Shown: positions 42,464 to 44,398 of the stretch, in pieces
Position numbering within the stretch: the stretch's first letter is position 1
How the letters are laid out: the number at the start of each line of letters is the position of its first letter
Assembly (NCBI GenBank): GCA_028282105.1
Contig: JANQIO010000065.1
Location: forward strand, 1-44,398
Source: Halieaceae bacterium
Lineage (GTDB): Bacteria > Pseudomonadota > Gammaproteobacteria > Pseudomonadales > Halieaceae
Direction: 5' to 3'
Length of the DNA: 44,398 nt
Notes under the pieces: model-generated
The model's input: only the letters and a program-made list of their open reading frames with translations
Database searches by the model: none
What the model was told of the DNA's origin: nothing
Program-made: the position numbers and the translations under genes

Positions 42464-42976
42464 CTACGGCCTACCTTGCAGACACCCAGGCCCAGGTCGG
42501 GCAGGGACCTGGTCGTCCAGCTTCCTGGTGTAGAACCGGCTGTAGGGATCAAGCGAGTACTCTCCGAACGGAGGACATTCCGTGAACCCATAGCGCTTAT
42601 ACAGCGTGACCGCCGGGTCGAATGCGCTGTGGGTTCCGGTCTCCAGGCTGACCGCGTGATAGCCCCTACTGCCGGCCTCATTCAGTATGACTTCCAGAAG
42701 CTGCCGCCCAAGCCCTTGCCGCAGGTACTCGGGGTGCGTTTTCATTGACTTGATCTCACCGGCTGCAGGTGCGAGTTCCTTGAGCGCCCCACAGGCCATG
42801 ACCCGGCCTTCCCTTCGGGCACTCCAAAACGTGATGCTGGCATCCTCTAGCTCGCTCATATCCAGCGCGTGAATACTCTCTGGTGGAGAATATTTGTACA
42901 TCTCCTCGCGGTGGAGCCTGAGCAAATCCACCACACCGCCATCCGAGAGATCGTCTACAGCAATTTGAGTATCCAT
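42464..42976 (-). CDS. GNAT-family N-acetyltransferase
   Basis: This 170-residue protein has the acetyl-CoA motif of GNAT enzymes: E-I-K-S-M-K-T-H-P-E-Y-L-R-Q-G-L-G-R-Q-L-L-E (Q-G-L-G-R loop near residue 88), followed by R-G-Y-H-A-V-S-L-E-T-G and A-V-T-L-Y-K-R-Y-G-F-T-E-C-P-P-F-G-E-Y, the pattern of PanZ/YafP-like small-molecule acetyltransferases. The acceptor is unknown. GGACGGTTT lies before the ATG. It converges on the BNR gene. The 189 bases upstream (42977-43165) hold no gene. Confidence 0.88.
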   Translation of the reverse strand: MDTQIAVDDLSDGGVVDLLRLHREEMYKYSPPESIHALDMSELEDASITFWSARREGRVMACGALKELAPAAGEIKSMKTHPEYLRQGLGRQLLEVILNEAGSRGYHAVSLETGTHSAFDPAVTLYKRYGFTECPPFGEYSLDPYSRFYTRKLDDQVPARPGPGCLQGRP

Positions 42977-43165
42977 AAACCGTCCAAAGCAAACACCAGC
43001 TGATGAGCTCGGCGTTTGGCGCCAGGGAGAGTGTAGATCACATCGCGGGTGTTGTTACGCACTCCGGTTCCTCATTAGCAGCCAAAGCAGCAAGCCGCCC
43101 TGCGCTGCGAGCCATCGATATCTCTGGACCCGGGGTATGGGCTCGGGCAGCGGGGAACCGCCGCA

Positions 43166-43897
43166 CTAGGGGCCCGAAATCTGGAACTCTATGCGACCGA
43201 AGCTGCCGTAATCCGCTACATATCTGCCTGTCTGAAAGGCAATGCCGCGCCCGCAGGTACCCGTAAGCAACAAGCCACCCTGAACGAGATTCAGACCACG
43301 GTGCCTGGCTTCGCCCAGGCACCAGTCTACCGCAGTCTCCGGCCCGCCCAGCGAATCGCAGGCCGAAACTTCCAGCAGGGTCCGCCCATCGCATTCCAGG
43401 CGGATCATTGTTTCAGACAACTGCTCAAGCGCGCCCATTTCCCAGTCTACAAAGTCGCCACACAGGTAACGGTCAGCCCCGAGGCTGGAAAGCACCAGAT
43501 TGGCCGGGGTGAAATCCTCTGGCCGGGAGAACGATAGATGAACAAACTCGAGGCTGGGGCCAAAAGCTACCGGCTTTCCTGAGGAGTCCAGCGAAATACC
43601 GAGTTCGCACTCAATCTGCGCATGCTCTCGGTGCTGAAGAGTTTCACCCGCCTGAACGCTTCCCCAATCGTACAGGAAACCCAGCAGCGCGCCGTCTAGG
43701 CCGAAAAGCTGTTGCACTTCGGCATTCGTCAACCCTGCCTTCAACCCGGCAACCTGGCCATCACACACCAGGTCGGCGATCTCCGGCAGCGCGGCATAGG
43801 CCTCCTCCACCGAGATTCCCTGGGGAAACTCCGGGAGGGTTTCGTGCGACCGGACAGCCTCCGCCAGATCACGCGTAAACGATGGGTCCAGCGTCAT
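43166..43897 (-). CDS. 2-keto-4-pentenoate hydratase / fumarylacetoacetate hydrolase family protein
   Basis: This 243-residue protein matches the hydratase branch of the FAH family: A-G-L-K-A-G-L-T-N near 58 in place of the usual G-Y-K-I-G-L-T, A-Q-I-E-C-E-L-G-I near 102, and G-A-L-E-Q-L-S-E-T near 160, with G-G-L-L-L-T-G-T at the end. The metal-binding acidic residues appear as E-C-E plus a later acidic position. It probably hydrates or tautomerises a keto-enoate in a ring-cleavage or similar pathway. The ATG at 43897 follows GGAGCGGAGGCT. It lies 61 bases downstream of the TauD-like gene on the same strand and may share its transcript. Confidence 0.8.
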   Translation of the reverse strand: MTLDPSFTRDLAEAVRSHETLPEFPQGISVEEAYAALPEIADLVCDGQVAGLKAGLTNAEVQQLFGLDGALLGFLYDWGSVQAGETLQHREHAQIECELGISLDSSGKPVAFGPSLEFVHLSFSRPEDFTPANLVLSSLGADRYLCGDFVDWEMGALEQLSETMIRLECDGRTLLEVSACDSLGGPETAVDWCLGEARHRGLNLVQGGLLLTGTCGRGIAFQTGRYVADYGSFGRIEFQISGP

Positions 43898-43958
43898 AGC
43901 CTCCGCTCCTGAAATGCGGCGCAACTGACAGTCATCTCAGACCATGGCAAAGCGATGG

Positions 43959-44398
43959 CTAGCGAAGGCTATCGGCAATCGTCGTTCTGTGTAGCAAGCG
44001 GTCGTAGCCATCATATCCGCCGGTTGCGGAATGCAGGACTGACCGGTTATCCCAGAGCACCAGCATGTCCTTTTCCCACTTGTGACGATAAACGAAGGCT
44101 TCGTTGGATTGGTGGGCATACAGTTCCAGCAGCAGTGCGTCGGCATCTGCCTTCTCCATGCCTACAAAGCCCTGGATGTAGGCCAGGGAGGAGAACAGCG
44201 CTTTTTTACCCGTTTCATGGTGGGTTTTTACCAGGGGATGCTCGCGCTTTTCGCGAGCCTTCTCGCTGGGCAAAATGACCATGCTGCGCTTCTTGTTTTC
44301 CTCACTGTCGCCGTATACCCCGTCGGGGGCGTACCCCAGTTCCGCCGAGTGAATGGCGATGAGGTTTTCCACCCTGGCGCGCAACTCCTCGGGAAGGT
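43959..44398 (-). CDS. TauD/TfdA-family Fe(II)/2-oxoglutarate dioxygenase, N-terminal part missing
   Basis: Only the last 145 or so residues are in the window; the frame stays open to the right edge. The visible part has the family C-terminus: E-H-P-L-V-K-T-H-H-E-T-G-K-K-A-L-F, then K-D-M-L-V-L-W-D-N-R-S-V-L-H-S-A-T, with the distal iron-binding histidine in V-L-H, and L-L-H-R-T-T with the arginine that holds 2-oxoglutarate. The proximal H-x-D lies outside. Related enzymes attack taurine, alkyl sulfates, 2,4-D and other small acids, so a link to sulfonate or sulfate-ester use is conceivable but not shown. Confidence 0.9.
   Translation of the reverse strand, partial: LPEELRARVENLIAIHSAELGYAPDGVYGDSEENKKRSMVILPSEKAREKREHPLVKTHHETGKKALFSSLAYIQGFVGMEKADADALLLELYAHQSNEAFVYRHKWEKDMLVLWDNRSVLHSATGGYDGYDRLLHRTTIADSLR

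Noticed and set aside
42451-42475. Terminator hairpin between the BNR and GNAT genes
   Set aside because: GCCGT and ACGGC pair around GGCT with flanking GGTA and TACC, but there is no T tract and it overlaps the GNAT coding end.
1-44398. tRNA, rRNA, insertion sequences, integrases or attachment sites
   Set aside because: I saw no cloverleaf-like sequence, rRNA stretch, transposase or integrase-like protein on either strand; the island boundary evidence is limited to the duplicated alkylsulfatase DNA.

Overview
The window looks like a chromosomal segment of a marine-type gammaproteobacterium. I infer this from the mixture of a two-gene copAB copper system, a zinc-free DksA paralogue, gammaproteobacterial Zur-like and Fur-like boxes, a Bfr-type ferritin, MlaA and three TonB-dependent receptors. 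A member of Halieaceae or a related OM60/NOR5-like group would fit, but no rRNA or other decisive taxonomic marker is present.

Left part (1-19,300) is an accessory catabolic island. It holds a metallo-beta-lactamase alkylsulfatase (cut by the left edge), a LysR gene divergent from a SnoaL-like gene, a small operon (ABM monooxygenase-like, NAD(P)-binding reductase-like, DUF427), a membrane-anchored DUF1330 protein, a DUF1254/DUF1214 protein, an arylsulfatase-like metallo-hydrolase, two formylglycine-type sulfatases, a TetR regulator, a TonB-dependent receptor, a haloalkane dehalogenase and a GST-like protein. Seven of these promoters or promoter regions carry a palindrome of the form TGNCA-N7-TGNCA (perfect at 9621-9641, clustered three-fold at 16494-16547). 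I read this as one regulon, probably controlled by the TetR protein encoded at 11799-12398. The enzymes suggest uptake and stripping of sulfate and halogen groups from an organic compound; a chlorosulfolipid-like substrate is a testable guess. The island ends in a gene graveyard (18963-19276) with remnants of an intradiol dioxygenase-like gene and of a second alkylsulfatase.

Middle part (19,279-31,404) contains housekeeping and metal genes: a small membrane protein, mlaA, a bacterioferritin that lacks the haem methionine, a TonB receptor divergent from a DUF1826 gene with a Zur-like box between them, a TerB-like protein, gldA, and a cobW-DUF1826 operon behind a second Zur-like box. Then follow a kinase/phospho-lyase pair and a two-domain pterin synthase-like gene.

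Right part (31,493-44,398) contains a siderophore-type TonB receptor behind a Fur-like box, copA-copB divergent from a csoR-type repressor with a GC-rich palindrome between them, a MetX-like hydrolase, a zinc-independent dksA2 behind a third Zur-like box, a large BNR-repeat exported protein, a GNAT acetyltransferase, a fumarylacetoacetate-hydrolase-family hydratase and the C-terminal part of a TauD/TfdA dioxygenase cut by the right edge. The zinc genes (TonB receptor, two DUF1826 proteins, CobW GTPase, DksA2) plausibly form one zinc-starvation response.
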